Source of the DNA: Paenibacillus nasutitermitis | Lineage (GTDB): Bacteria; Bacillota; Bacilli; Paenibacillales; Paenibacillaceae | Length of the DNA: 64,000 bases | Direction of reading: 5' to 3' | Assembly: GCF_014641075.1 (NCBI RefSeq) | Contig: NZ_BMHP01000006.1 | Location: forward strand, 124,001-188,000 | Shown here: in pieces, positions 16,667-25,464 of the stretch | Position numbering within the stretch: the stretch's first letter is position 1 | How the letters are laid out: every line of letters begins with the position of its first letter | Notes under the pieces: generated by a model | The model's database searches: none | Seen by the model: the letters and a program-made list of their open reading frames with translations, nothing else | What the model was told of the DNA's origin: nothing | Position numbers and translations under genes: made by a program

Positions 16667-17734
16667 TTAGCCGATTTGTTCCATCAGCTCAGCCTGAGCC
16701 GTTACCGTAAGGGCATTGATGATTTCTTCCATATCGCCGTTCATGACGGAATCCAGCTTGTGCAGCGTGAGGCCGATCCGGTGATCAGTCACGCGGCTTT
16801 GCGGATAGTTGTAAGTGCGGATCCGCTCGCTGCGGTCGCCGGTTCCCACTTTGCTTTTGCGCTCGCCGGCGTATTTCGCTTCTTCCTCCTGGCGGCGAAT
16901 ATCGGAGATACGGGCCCGGAGGACCTGAAGCGCCTTCGCTTTGTTCTCATTTTGCGACTTGCCGTCCTGACACTGCGCCATGATGCCTGTCGGAACATGC
17001 AGCACGCGAACGGCCGATTTGGTCGTATTAACGGACTGGCCGCCGGCGCCGCTGGAGCAGAATGTATCCACCCGGATATCTTTATCGAGAATTTCAATTT
17101 CAAGCTCTTCTACTTCCGGCATAACCGCAACGGTTGAAGTCGAGGTATGAATCCGGCCGCCCGATTCCGTAACCGGGATACGCTGAACGCGGTGGGCGCC
17201 GCTTTCGAACTTCATTTTGCTGTAAGCGCCTTTGCCGTTAATCAGGAAGATGACCTCTTTGTAGCCGCCCAGATCGCTTTCATTGGCTTCCATCAGTTCA
17301 ACGCGCCAGCCCTGGGAATCGGCAAACTTCATATACATCCGATACAGATCGGATGCGAACAATGCCGCTTCGTCGCCGCCTGCCGCGCCGCGGATCTCCA
17401 CGATCACATTCTTGTCATCGTTGGGATCCTTCGGCATCAGAAGAATATGAATATGATCCTCCAGTGCGTCTTTGCGGGCGGACAGCTCTTCAATCTCCAT
17501 CTTCACCATCTCGCGCATTTCCTCGTCGAGCTTCTCAGCCTGCATGGCCTTGGCATCGTCAAGCTGCGCGGATACTTCCTTGTATTCCGTATATGCCGCA
17601 TAAGCGTCCTGCAGATCCGACTGCTCCTTGGATAAGTCGCGCAGGCGCTTGGGATCGCTTGCCACATCCGGATCGCACAACAGCTCGCTTAATTTATCAT
17701 ACCGGTCTGCGAGTGCCTGTAAACGGTCCAACAC
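16667..17734 (-). CDS. prfA: Peptide chain release factor 1
   Basis: RF1 recognises UAA and UAG stop codons and releases the finished peptide. The codon-reading PVT tripeptide lies in RIPVTESGGR and the catalytic GGQ in SSGAGGQSVNTTKSAVR. I prefer the GTG at 17734, which yields MLDRLQALADRYDKL as in orthologues. GAGGTGA then has six bases of spacing, whereas the ATG at 17740 abuts it. The product is 355 residues. It is followed by prmC, a conserved pair. Confidence 0.95.
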   Translation of the reverse strand: MLDRLQALADRYDKLSELLCDPDVASDPKRLRDLSKEQSDLQDAYAAYTEYKEVSAQLDDAKAMQAEKLDEEMREMVKMEIEELSARKDALEDHIHILLMPKDPNDDKNVIVEIRGAAGGDEAALFASDLYRMYMKFADSQGWRVELMEANESDLGGYKEVIFLINGKGAYSKMKFESGAHRVQRIPVTESGGRIHTSTSTVAVMPEVEELEIEILDKDIRVDTFCSSGAGGQSVNTTKSAVRVLHVPTGIMAQCQDGKSQNENKAKALQVLRARISDIRRQEEEAKYAGERKSKVGTGDRSERIRTYNYPQSRVTDHRIGLTLHKLDSVMNGDMEEIINALTVTAQAELMEQIG

Positions 17735-17860
17735 ATTCATTCACCTCTACATGTACAAAATTTCGCTGATTGTCGTCTTATTATTATATCATAACGCGGG
17801 GGTTTCCATAAATGTGACTTTTTCAAAAATATTTCGGCATCCAATTTCAAGAAGCTGCCG

Positions 17861-19207
17861 CTAAGCCTCTATCTGTGTCCGCGCCGTCTCCGCCTGGTCC
17901 TTCTCCCGGATCATCAAGGAGCTGGCCAGCGCGATCAGACTGACGATAAAGCCATAGATGAACATATTTGAGAAACCGGCCATCAAGTCTGCGGTTTTCG
18001 CCACAAATGCCCCCATGATGGTCACCCCTACAGCCGTCCCGATATTACGGGAAAATACTTGCAGCGATGTGGAGATCCCCTTCTGCTTGCCGTCTACCAG
18101 CTGCTGCGAGCCGATCATGGACACCGCGGACAGCAGGCCGAAGGAAAGGCCCATCAGTACGGAGCCGGCGAAAGTAAACCAGAAGCCGGAAGCTGGCGAA
18201 AGCTGCAGAAACCAGATGGCGGAAGCGACGAGAACGGCATTGCCGGCGATCATCAGCCTGCGGTAGCCGAAGTGCAGGACCCATTTGCCTGCGGGAACGG
18301 ACATCCCCATCCAGCCGACAGACATCCCGAGCATCGCCACTCCGCTCATAAACAGCGAATACCCGTGCCTCTGCAGAAACATCGGCAGGTAGCTTGCGCC
18401 CCCGAATATCGAAGCATAAGCCAGAAAGGAGTTCACGTTCATCCAGGCCACCGGCTTGTTGCGGAACAGATTGAGAGGGACGATTGGCGATGCAAGCTTT
18501 CTCTCATAGGCATAGAATACGAACAGCAGAAGCACGCCGCACGCCCCGGCGATATAGAACAAGACGCCAATATCGACCACGGTCAGCAGCAGCAGGAGAC
18601 TGATCCCCCCGGTAAAAACCATCGCTCCTATATAATCCACCTTGGAACGTTTCGGTTCATAAACCTCCCGGTATGGGAGCAGCAGCACAAACGAAAGCAG
18701 ACAGATCGGGATATTGATATAAAAAATCCACCGCCATGTCGTATATTCCACGAACATGGACCCCAGAAGCGGTGCAAGCACCGCCGAAATCCCCCACATC
18801 GCGGTAAACAGCGCCTGAATGCGTCCGCGTTTCTCCACGGAGAACAGATCCCCGGCGATAATCATCGGGAACGGATTCATCACCCCTGCGCCGATTCCCT
18901 GTACGGCCCGGAAAATAACGAGCTGCACCATCGTCTGTGCGCTGCCGCACAGAATAGAGCCGAACATAAACAGAATAATGCCGACGGCAAACACTTTCTT
19001 CCGCCCGAAAATATCGGAAATTCTGCCCGCTATTGGGGCCATGACGGTTGAGAAAATCATATAACTTGCAAATACCCAGGCATACAGCTCAAGCCCGCCC
19101 AGCTCCTCGGCGATAATCGGCATGGTTGTATTGGCGATGGTGGAATCCATCGATGCGACAAGCATGGCCATTACGATACTGGCCAATACCGGAATTCGGT
19201 TCTTCAT
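17861..19207 (-). CDS. MFS multidrug efflux transporter (DHA2-like)
   Basis: This 448-residue integral membrane protein has at least 12 hydrophobic helices. It carries MDSTIANTTMPIIAEELGG near the start, motif A-like GRISDIFGRKKVF and motif C-like LAPLLGSMFVEYTTWRWIFYINIP, all typical of drug-proton antiporters. AAGGTG precedes the ATG at 19207. It lies just downstream of the Fsr-like exporter on the same strand with a 34-bp gap, so the two may be co-transcribed. The substrate cannot be told from sequence. Confidence 0.88.
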   Translation of the reverse strand: MKNRIPVLASIVMAMLVASMDSTIANTTMPIIAEELGGLELYAWVFASYMIFSTVMAPIAGRISDIFGRKKVFAVGIILFMFGSILCGSAQTMVQLVIFRAVQGIGAGVMNPFPMIIAGDLFSVEKRGRIQALFTAMWGISAVLAPLLGSMFVEYTTWRWIFYINIPICLLSFVLLLPYREVYEPKRSKVDYIGAMVFTGGISLLLLLTVVDIGVLFYIAGACGVLLLFVFYAYERKLASPIVPLNLFRNKPVAWMNVNSFLAYASIFGGASYLPMFLQRHGYSLFMSGVAMLGMSVGWMGMSVPAGKWVLHFGYRRLMIAGNAVLVASAIWFLQLSPASGFWFTFAGSVLMGLSFGLLSAVSMIGSQQLVDGKQKGISTSLQVFSRNIGTAVGVTIMGAFVAKTADLMAGFSNMFIYGFIVSLIALASSLMIREKDQAETARTQIEA

Positions 19208-19241
19208 TCATCGGCACCTTCTATTTGGAGGAGTGCGAAGC

Positions 19242-20480
19242 TTAAGCGTATAAGTGTTTATCCTTGGGCAGCAGGACAGCTAGTATCCCAAGCAGCGGCA
19301 AATAGGCGCACAGCTTCATAATGAAAGCAATCGTCGTGGCGTCTGCGATCCAGCCCAGCACAGCCGAGCCCAGACCGCCGATGCCGAAGGCCAGACCGAA
19401 GAACAGTCCGGAGATTAGCCCTACCTTGCCAGGCATCAATTCCTGCGCGTAGACGACAATAATTGAGAAGGCGGAGGAAAGAATGAAGCCCGCCAGCACG
19501 CATAACACGCCCGTCCACGTCAGATTGGCATAAGGCAGCAGAATCGAGAACGGCGCGGTCCCGAGGATGGAGAACCAAATAATGTTCCGCCGCCCGAAAC
19601 GGTCCGCCAAGGGTCCGCCGAGAAAAGTTCCTGCGGCCGATGCCGCCAGAAATGCAAACAGAAACCACTGCGCGTGCTTCACGGATACACCGTAATAATC
19701 AATTAAATAAAAAGAATAATAGCTGGAAATGCTCGACATATACACATGTTTGGAAATCACAAGGAAAACCAGCACAACTACTGCCCACATGACCTGGCGG
19801 GAGCTCAGCCCAACCTGATGAAGCGGCAGCGCTCCGGCCTTCGCCTTCTTGCGGCCCGCTACATTCTGATCACGGTACCACCGGGCCACAAAAGTCTGAA
19901 TTCCGATCGCCGCAGCGGCGACGAAAGCAAACCAGATAACACCGAATTGTCCGACTCTGACAAAGAAAACAGCGGTCATAATCGGTCCCAGCGCACTGCC
20001 GATATTGCCCCCGACCTGAAAAATCGACTGGGCCAGTCCGCGCTTGCTTCCCGCAGCCAGATAGGCGACACGGGAAGATTCCGGATGGAAGATAGCCGAA
20101 CCTATCCCGATGGCGGTCACGGCAAGCAGGATAACGTAATAATGCGGAGCCAATGCCAAAGCGACAATACCCGCCAGCGTGAATCCGACGCCCACAGGCA
20201 GAATATACGGCCGGGGCTTGAGATCCGCGGCATAGCCCACCGCCGGCTGCAGAAGCGAAGCGGTCATATTCATGGCAAAAGCGATCAGACCGATCTGCTT
20301 ATAGCTTAAATCCAGCGAGTCTCTGAGAATCGGAAACAAGGCGGATACGGTCGACTGCATGGAGTCATTGAGCAAATGAACAATGCTGATGGCAAACAAA
20401 ATCGGAAATACGGTTGCCGCCGCAGGTTTGGCTACGGCAGACGTGACAGTTGAACTGGATGTAGGCGTTGAGCTGGACAT
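19242..20480 (-). CDS. fsr: MFS transporter, fosmidomycin-resistance (Fsr) family
   Basis: The 412-residue protein has about 12 hydrophobic helices after a Ser/Thr-rich N-terminus. The Fsr family signature GIGSAIFHPESSRVAYLAAG is present, with HLLNDSMQSTVSALFPILRDSL in the first helix. Known members export fosmidomycin; natural substrates are uncertain. AGGGGAG lies before the ATG at 20480. A strong hairpin separates it from ychF upstream. Confidence 0.87.
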   Translation of the reverse strand: MSSSTPTSSSTVTSAVAKPAAATVFPILFAISIVHLLNDSMQSTVSALFPILRDSLDLSYKQIGLIAFAMNMTASLLQPAVGYAADLKPRPYILPVGVGFTLAGIVALALAPHYYVILLAVTAIGIGSAIFHPESSRVAYLAAGSKRGLAQSIFQVGGNIGSALGPIMTAVFFVRVGQFGVIWFAFVAAAAIGIQTFVARWYRDQNVAGRKKAKAGALPLHQVGLSSRQVMWAVVVLVFLVISKHVYMSSISSYYSFYLIDYYGVSVKHAQWFLFAFLAASAAGTFLGGPLADRFGRRNIIWFSILGTAPFSILLPYANLTWTGVLCVLAGFILSSAFSIIVVYAQELMPGKVGLISGLFFGLAFGIGGLGSAVLGWIADATTIAFIMKLCAYLPLLGILAVLLPKDKHLYA

Positions 20481-20513
20481 GGCTGAACGGTTTCTCCCCT
20501 TTAAAAACGATAC

Positions 20514-20552
20514 GAAGGAAGGACCCGCATAGTTGCTTCGGGTCCTTCCTTC
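20514..20552 (-). terminator. Hairpin terminator downstream of ychF
   Basis: A perfect 14-bp stem (GAAGGAAGGACCCG / CGGGTCCTTCCTTC) lies in the gap between ychF and the fsr start. The T-run on the minus strand comes only after eight bases, so termination may be partial. Confidence 0.65.
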
Positions 20553-20584
20553 ATTCGTTCACTAATCTTAAAGATGCGGGCGGC

Positions 20585-21685
20585 TTATACGTTGAAGCGG
20601 AAATGCATGACATCCCCGTCTTTCACTGTATAATCCTTGCCCTCCAGACGAAGCTGGCCTTTCTCTTTCGCCGCATTCATGGAACCGGCATTCATCAGAT
20701 CCTCGTAGGACACGACTTCCGCGCGGATGAAGCCCCGCTCGAAATCCGTATGGATAACACCCGCGGCCTGCGGAGCCTTGGTTCCTTTACGGATCGTCCA
20801 GGCTCGAACCTCCTGAACGCCCGCCGTGAAATACGTATACAAGCCGAGCAGCTTGTAAGCAGCTCCAATCAACCGGTTGAGGCCGGATTCCTTAAGTCCG
20901 AGCTCTTCAAGAAACATCGCCTTGTCATCGCCCTCAAGCTCGGCGATCTCTGATTCCACCTTGGCGCTGATCGGCACCACTTCGGCGCCTTCGGCAGATG
21001 CAAATTCGCGAACCAGCTTCACATAAGGATTGTCCCCTGCGTCCGCCGCTTCCCCTTCGCTTACGTTAGCCGCGTACAACACCGGCTTCAGCGTCAGCAG
21101 ATGCAGGTCGCGGATAAGCTGCTGCTCGTCTTCGCTTAGCTCCAGGCTGCGTGCAGGCTGGTCGTTATAGAGGGCCTCCTTGACGCGTTCAAGCACCTCG
21201 ACCTCCTGCGCGACCTTCTTGTCGCCGCCCTTCATATTTTTGCGGCTGCGCTCGATTTTGCGGTCAACCGAGTCGATATCGGCCAGAATAAGCTCAAGAT
21301 TGATCGTTTGAATATCCCCGATAGGATCAACTTTGCCAGAAACATGGGTAATATTCTCGTCCTGGAAGCAGCGCACGACATGGACAATCGCATCCACCTC
21401 GCGAATGTGAGCCAGAAACTTGTTGCCAAGCCCTTCTCCCTTGCTTGCCCCTTTCACAATACCTGCGATATCGATAAATTCGAAAGCTGTCGGCACTGTT
21501 TTGTTCGGCACCACCAGCTCAGTTAGCTTGTCAAGACGCTCATCCGGCACCTCCACGACGCCCACATTGGGATCGATCGTGCAGAACGGATAGTTCGCGG
21601 ACTCGGCGCCCGCTTGGGTTATTGCATTAAACAATGTTGATTTTCCGACATTCGGAAGACCAACAATACCAGCTTTCAAAGCCAT
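20585..21685 (-). CDS. ychF: Redox-regulated ATPase/GTPase YchF
   Basis: YchF is a universally conserved ribosome-associated P-loop protein of the Obg family that prefers ATP. The 366-residue product starts MALKAGIVGLPNVGKS, with the P-loop at residues 9-16, and holds NVSEGE in place of the usual G4 motif, the reason for ATP preference. The TGS domain forms the C-terminus, ending KDGDVMHFRFNV. The ATG at 21685 follows GGGGTG; longer in-frame extensions would not be conserved. It is followed by a hairpin. Confidence 0.95.
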   Translation of the reverse strand: MALKAGIVGLPNVGKSTLFNAITQAGAESANYPFCTIDPNVGVVEVPDERLDKLTELVVPNKTVPTAFEFIDIAGIVKGASKGEGLGNKFLAHIREVDAIVHVVRCFQDENITHVSGKVDPIGDIQTINLELILADIDSVDRKIERSRKNMKGGDKKVAQEVEVLERVKEALYNDQPARSLELSEDEQQLIRDLHLLTLKPVLYAANVSEGEAADAGDNPYVKLVREFASAEGAEVVPISAKVESEIAELEGDDKAMFLEELGLKESGLNRLIGAAYKLLGLYTYFTAGVQEVRAWTIRKGTKAPQAAGVIHTDFERGFIRAEVVSYEDLMNAGSMNAAKEKGQLRLEGKDYTVKDGDVMHFRFNV

Positions 21686-21820
21686 TCGATGTACACCCCT
21701 GCTTTCCAAATAAACATACCTGTTGCACATTATACCCGAAGCGGCAGGGGAAGAAAAGAAAAAAGGGAAGTGCGCTGCCGCGGGAGCGGCGGCACTTATC
21801 CCCTTTCCAGATGATTTCAA

Positions 21821-22549
21821 TTAAATCAGAATGGACGAAACTACCGTATAGATGATCAAATACGCTGCTATGCTGCATGCCATAAACTCAAAACGGCGGT
21901 TAACCGTAACGTTGAAAAGCTCCAGTCCCGCAAACACGGTTACCGCCAGGGCAATGAGAGCCGTAGAGCCTCCGATCAGGAAAGACAGCTTCAGACTGAC
22001 CAGCGAACAAATCCCCGCAGCCAGAAACCCTGCGCCGGAGAAGACCTGCATGCTGCCCAGGCGGGTAACGACGGACTTGATATCATGCCGGGCATTCCCG
22101 CGCCACATGCCGACCAGCCAGATGGAAGCGAGCAGCGCAAGCACGGACACCAATCCGGTCAGGAACAACCGGCCGGTCATCTGCGAGCCGAAGGACAGGG
22201 GCGAAAAACCGCCGAAAAATCCGCCGAAGAAGCTGTTGATCTTGGCTCCGACCAGCCAGATCCAGATCAGGTAACCGATAACCGAAGTTCCAAGTCCAAT
22301 TACGCCATAGATGAGGTCCTTCCCCGGGCTTAGCTGAAGAGCGTCAAACGGATTCCGGAGCAGCCTGATCAGCACATTCTTGTCCACCTGCTTGACGGCG
22401 GACGACCAGTCGCCGTTTCCGCCCGGCTGCGGCCCCGCCCCTTGCTCCGCCGCTGGCGTACTTCGTTCCGCCACTGCGTTTGCAGAGTTGTGCGGAAACG
22501 GATTCCCTCCCCCCTCGGACGGGTTTCCATTGTCTGATGAATAACTCAT
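21821..22549 (-). CDS. Hypothetical membrane protein with Gly/Pro-rich N-terminus
   Basis: The 242-residue product has a hydrophilic first 50 residues rich in Gly, Pro, Ser and Asn. Five or so hydrophobic helices follow, between residues 80 and 242. The segment RNPFDALQLSPGKDLIYGVIGLG marks entry into the membrane part. The shape is reminiscent of Yip1-type or other small bacillar membrane proteins, but I cannot assign a family with confidence. AAGGAGG lies before the ATG. Its upstream region contains an unusual 17-bp inverted repeat. Confidence 0.65.
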   Translation of the reverse strand: MSYSSDNGNPSEGGGNPFPHNSANAVAERSTPAAEQGAGPQPGGNGDWSSAVKQVDKNVLIRLLRNPFDALQLSPGKDLIYGVIGLGTSVIGYLIWIWLVGAKINSFFGGFFGGFSPLSFGSQMTGRLFLTGLVSVLALLASIWLVGMWRGNARHDIKSVVTRLGSMQVFSGAGFLAAGICSLVSLKLSFLIGGSTALIALAVTVFAGLELFNVTVNRRFEFMACSIAAYLIIYTVVSSILI

Positions 22550-22589
22550 TTCTTCACTGCCTCCTTGGTGCTTTATTTTGTTATCTTCT

Positions 22590-22706
22590 GAATCAATTTC
22601 ATAATTAGGGAAAATCGCTTAAATTACACGACGTGCAGCCTAGTTGAATTTATTCATCAACGTATTGTGAAAGATTAAGCTGAATATACAATTATGAAAT
22701 TGATTC
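22590..22706. repeat. 17-bp perfect inverted repeat in an AT-rich gap
   Basis: GAATCAATTTCATAATT at 22590-22606 is the exact reverse complement of 22690-22706; the spacer is 83 bases. A perfect palindrome ATTAATGCATTAAT follows at 22711-22724, then a TGTCTATA direct repeat. The region probably holds the promoter of the membrane protein at 21821-22549. Confidence 0.85.
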
Positions 22707-22773
22707 TTCTATTAATGCATTAATTGTCTATATTTGTCTATAATATGAACGCAATTTATCATAATAGAACAAA

Positions 22774-22809
22774 CAATCAGCCCGCTTCCAGCTGGAGGCG
22801 GGCTAATTG
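22774..22809 (-). terminator. Terminator downstream of the molybdopterin fusion gene
   Basis: AGCCCGC (22779-22785) pairs with GCGGGCT (22798-22804), with TCCAGCTGGA in the loop and CAAT/ATTG at the foot. On the minus strand GATTGTTTGTTC follows. Confidence 0.65.
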
Positions 22810-22853
22810 TAGAATCATCAAGGCCTTCAATATGCATGTAACCTGACTTCCCG

Positions 22854-24086
22854 CTAGACCCAGGCATCCTTGGAATATCCGCGCTCCTCCCAATAGCCGG
22901 TATGGTCCTCGGCGATGAGCTCGATTCGGTTCAGCCACTTAACAGACTTGTAGGCGTACATTTTCGGCACAATGAGCCTCACTGGTCCCCCAAGATCATT
23001 GGGAATCGGCTTGCCGTCGTGAAGCACAGCGACCATAACGTCATCCATATCGGCCTGCTCTAGCGTAAGTGAATCGGTATACACGCCGTCTCCGGAATAC
23101 AGCTTGACGGTTTTCGCCTCCGCCTTGACCCCCGCTTCGCGGAGGAACTGCTTGAGTGGTATGCCTTCCCACGTGTTGGAGTAAACCGACCAGCCCGTCA
23201 CGCAATGAAAGTCGCTTACCTGCACGCTGCGGGCAAGCTTCACGAACTGTTCCCAATTGTAATGCATCTTGTTCTCCACCAGTCCGTCCAAGTCGAACGA
23301 CCAGTTGCTGTTATCAAAGGAGGGGATGGGCGTCACGGTGTACACACGGAACGAACCGCGGCTTCCCCCGCCTGTTGGAGGCAGCGAGGCAGGGAGCGGC
23401 TGCGGTACGGGCAGAAGCTTGTTGGCATCGGACTCCACCAGCTTCTCGATGCTGGTTCCCGCGCCGATGGAATTACCCAGCCAGCGCAGAAATGAAGGCC
23501 CAATCGTGATGGCAAGGCCCGCGCCAATCGCCGTCTTGATGAACGCGCGGCGGGAATATACGGCACCCGGCGACGCGGCGGGATGGATCGCTTCTTCCGG
23601 CTTGCCGCTTTTCACTGTCCGGCGGTGCGGTTCTTCTTTAAGCCATCTCACGCGCGTGATGGAATGATAGATAATATAAGGCAGCCCAATCCATGTGAGC
23701 AAATCATGCGTCAGCAGAGCGCCATTGGACCAGGCCGGACCGATCAGCCTGAACTGCCAGAGGAGCAGCCCCGAGAGCAGCCAACCGACCAGCAGCGCGA
23801 GCACCACAATGACATTGGCCCGCTGCGCCGCCTTGCCCCGCAGCTGCTTCCAATGCTTGCCGGCCAGCAGCAGATAATAGGCAACCGGAAGCAGCGAAGC
23901 GATCCCCACGACAATGTGAAGCCAGCGGAGCCATACTCTTCCTTCGCCCAGAATGCCACGCCAAAATCCGCCAAACAGCATGAGTCCGGAAATGGTCAGA
24001 ACAACCACAATCCATCCGTTCCATGCATGCAGCGCATGAAGCTTCTTCCCGTACCCTTTGCGTAGTGAGGCCAACCAGTTGCTCAT
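22854..24086 (-). CDS. Cytochrome b-like membrane domain fused to sulfite-oxidase-type molybdopterin oxidoreductase
   Basis: Residues 20-150 form four hydrophobic helices with histidines at 17, 20, 57, 127 and 141 that could bind heme b. An internal twin-arginine stretch follows, SRRAFIKTAIGAGLAITIG (Arg179-Arg180). The molybdopterin domain runs from about 225 to 410, with the cysteine that should ligate Mo in FHCVTGWS (Cys295). This resembles YedY/MsrP-type enzymes but with membrane subunit and catalytic domain in one chain. The substrate is unknown; reduction of oxidised sulfur compounds is one possibility. GGCGAGG precedes the ATG. Confidence 0.82.
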   Translation of the reverse strand: MSNWLASLRKGYGKKLHALHAWNGWIVVVLTISGLMLFGGFWRGILGEGRVWLRWLHIVVGIASLLPVAYYLLLAGKHWKQLRGKAAQRANVIVVLALLVGWLLSGLLLWQFRLIGPAWSNGALLTHDLLTWIGLPYIIYHSITRVRWLKEEPHRRTVKSGKPEEAIHPAASPGAVYSRRAFIKTAIGAGLAITIGPSFLRWLGNSIGAGTSIEKLVESDANKLLPVPQPLPASLPPTGGGSRGSFRVYTVTPIPSFDNSNWSFDLDGLVENKMHYNWEQFVKLARSVQVSDFHCVTGWSVYSNTWEGIPLKQFLREAGVKAEAKTVKLYSGDGVYTDSLTLEQADMDDVMVAVLHDGKPIPNDLGGPVRLIVPKMYAYKSVKWLNRIELIAEDHTGYWEERGYSKDAWV

Positions 24087-24310
24087 TGCAGTCCTCGCCT
24101 CCCGATCGATTTGAACCTGTAAGAATGAACCTCTATCGTTCCCGTTACAATGGTGGATTCCACCCGCGGCGGTTTCTTTTCCACCCTATGGATATCTGTT
24201 TCTTCTATTATAGACCCCTATCAAGGGATCGCGTATAATCCGTGGATATTCTTCGTTAGGATGTTACCTGCGGCTCGGGAAGCGGTTACAATCTGCGGAG
24301 CTTAATAAGC

Positions 24311-24347
24311 AAAAAACCCGCATACCACTTAAGGTATGTGAGTTTTT
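24311..24347 (-). terminator. Terminator downstream of trxA
   Basis: The stem CATACC-ACTTAA-GGTATG, extended by ACC(C)/GAGT pairs, is followed on the minus strand by TTTTTTGCTTATT. The 24087-24310 gap holds no gene; it probably contains the promoter of the oxidoreductase at 22854-24086. Confidence 0.75.
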
Positions 24348-24361
24348 GGTCATTCTTGATA

Positions 24362-24673
24362 TTAAATGTGGCCTTGAATTTTAGTTTTCAATGCGTCTTT
24401 GGATTGCAGACCGACCATTTTGTCAACCGGTTGGCCATCTTTGAACAGGATCAGGGTCGGAATGCTCATGACGCCGAATTGGGAAGCCAGCTCAGGCTCT
24501 TCGTCGACATTGATTTTGCCGATTACTGCTTGGCCGTCCAGCTCGGTGGAGAGTTCTTCCACGATCGGAAGCTGCATTTTGCAAGGTCCGCACCACGGAG
24601 CCCAGAAATCTACAAGAGATACGCCGCTTTCAATGCTTTTGCTGAAATTGTCTTTCGTCAAGGCTACTGCCAT
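24362..24673 (-). CDS. trxA: Thioredoxin
   Basis: This 103-residue thioredoxin reduces protein disulfides in the cytosol. The active site FWAPWCGPCK is intact, followed by the cis-proline segment GVMSIPTLILFKDG. I use the ATG at 24673 (MAVALTKDNF); the ATG nine bases upstream abuts the ribosome site AGAGG and is less likely. The gene stands alone with its own terminator. Confidence 0.95.
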   Translation of the reverse strand: MAVALTKDNFSKSIESGVSLVDFWAPWCGPCKMQLPIVEELSTELDGQAVIGKINVDEEPELASQFGVMSIPTLILFKDGQPVDKMVGLQSKDALKTKIQGHI

Positions 24674-24758
24674 GATAATCATCCTCTCAAATATAAGTTC
24701 TGGACAATCCCGCCATATTAACCGGACTGCCCGTTATACCTTGCATTCTTCATCCCGG

Positions 24759-25184
24759 TCAGCAATCCCCGCATTCGTGGATTTGACCAAGCACATCGGA
24801 AATCGTGATGCCGCCAAAATACTGTTCCAGCTGCTTCTCCGCCGTACAGAAGATATGATCCATAACCTCCCGCATATTGGAGCCGACAACACAATCCATA
24901 TCCGGATCGCCCGAGCACCAGTTAGGGATGACGGAACCTTGAGCCAGCAAGCGGTATACATCGGCCAAGGTAACAACCGCCGGATCCAGCGTCAGCCGAT
25001 AACCGCCGCCTGCGCCTTCACGCGTATCGACATAACCGCCGCGCCGCAGATAGCTCATTACTTTGCGTATCCTCGCTGGATTCGTGGCTACATTCTCGGC
25101 GATTGCTTCGCTGGAAGCCATTCGATCCGGTCGATAAGCCAGATATGCCAAACTGTGTACGGCTATCGTAAATTCGCTGTTCAT
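24759..25184 (-). CDS. Rrf2 family transcriptional regulator
   Basis: The 141-residue protein has the Rrf2 winged-helix domain, with SSEAIAENVATNPARIRKVMSYLRRGGYV as DNA-binding part and REGAGGGYRL as the wing. Cysteines stand at 90, 98, 113, 138 and 141. Some Rrf2 members bind an iron-sulfur cluster through three cysteines near this region; others sense thiols directly. Which applies here is open. A near-ideal operator overlaps its own promoter, suggesting autorepression. The neighbouring trxA could be a redox-linked target. Confidence 0.88.
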   Translation of the reverse strand: MNSEFTIAVHSLAYLAYRPDRMASSEAIAENVATNPARIRKVMSYLRRGGYVDTREGAGGGYRLTLDPAVVTLADVYRLLAQGSVIPNWCSGDPDMDCVVGSNMREVMDHIFCTAEKQLEQYFGGITISDVLGQIHECGDC

Positions 25185-25207
25185 GCGCTACGGCCACCCC
25201 GCTTTGT

Positions 25208-25242
25208 ACTGTAATGATATCAGTTACAGTTGATTCTGTCAA
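25208..25242 (-). promoter_or_regulatory. Rrf2 gene promoter with overlapping operator
   Basis: On the minus strand TTGACA (25242-25237) and TATCAT (25219-25214) are 17 bases apart. The inverted repeat ACTGTAA-N9-TTACAGT (25208-25230) covers the -10, and the start codon lies 24 bases downstream. This is the classical layout of an autorepressed gene. Confidence 0.75.
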
Positions 25243-25464
25243 CAGGTTATGGCCGCTTATTCATCCATTGAGACATGCCGGTAAGCAGATCATGATGAAA
25301 AATGCTCCTATCGTTTAAAATACCCCTTTCAGGGAATGCTTACTCACATCATTCACCTTTAGCGCGAAGCCCGGCGACCGATGACATGCTTTCAACCGGC
25401 GTTTTACGTTTGCAACCTAGCTGCCGGCGTTTTTTTGCTCCTTCAAAGGATGAGCTTGTACAAC
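25243..25464. other. Intergenic stretch with possible small RNA or terminator
   Basis: No coding region is seen. CCGGCGTTTT occurs twice (about 25397 and 25425), the second ending in seven T. GTAAGCA near 25272 can pair with TGCTTAC near 25340. I recognise no known riboswitch class. It lies downstream of the DUF72 gene. Confidence 0.35.

Noticed and set aside
25340..25446. Resemblance of GAAGCCCGGCGACC to the SAM-I riboswitch core
   Set aside because: The preceding CTTATC...GGAGGGA helices and the later conserved loops are absent, and no suitable gene lies downstream.
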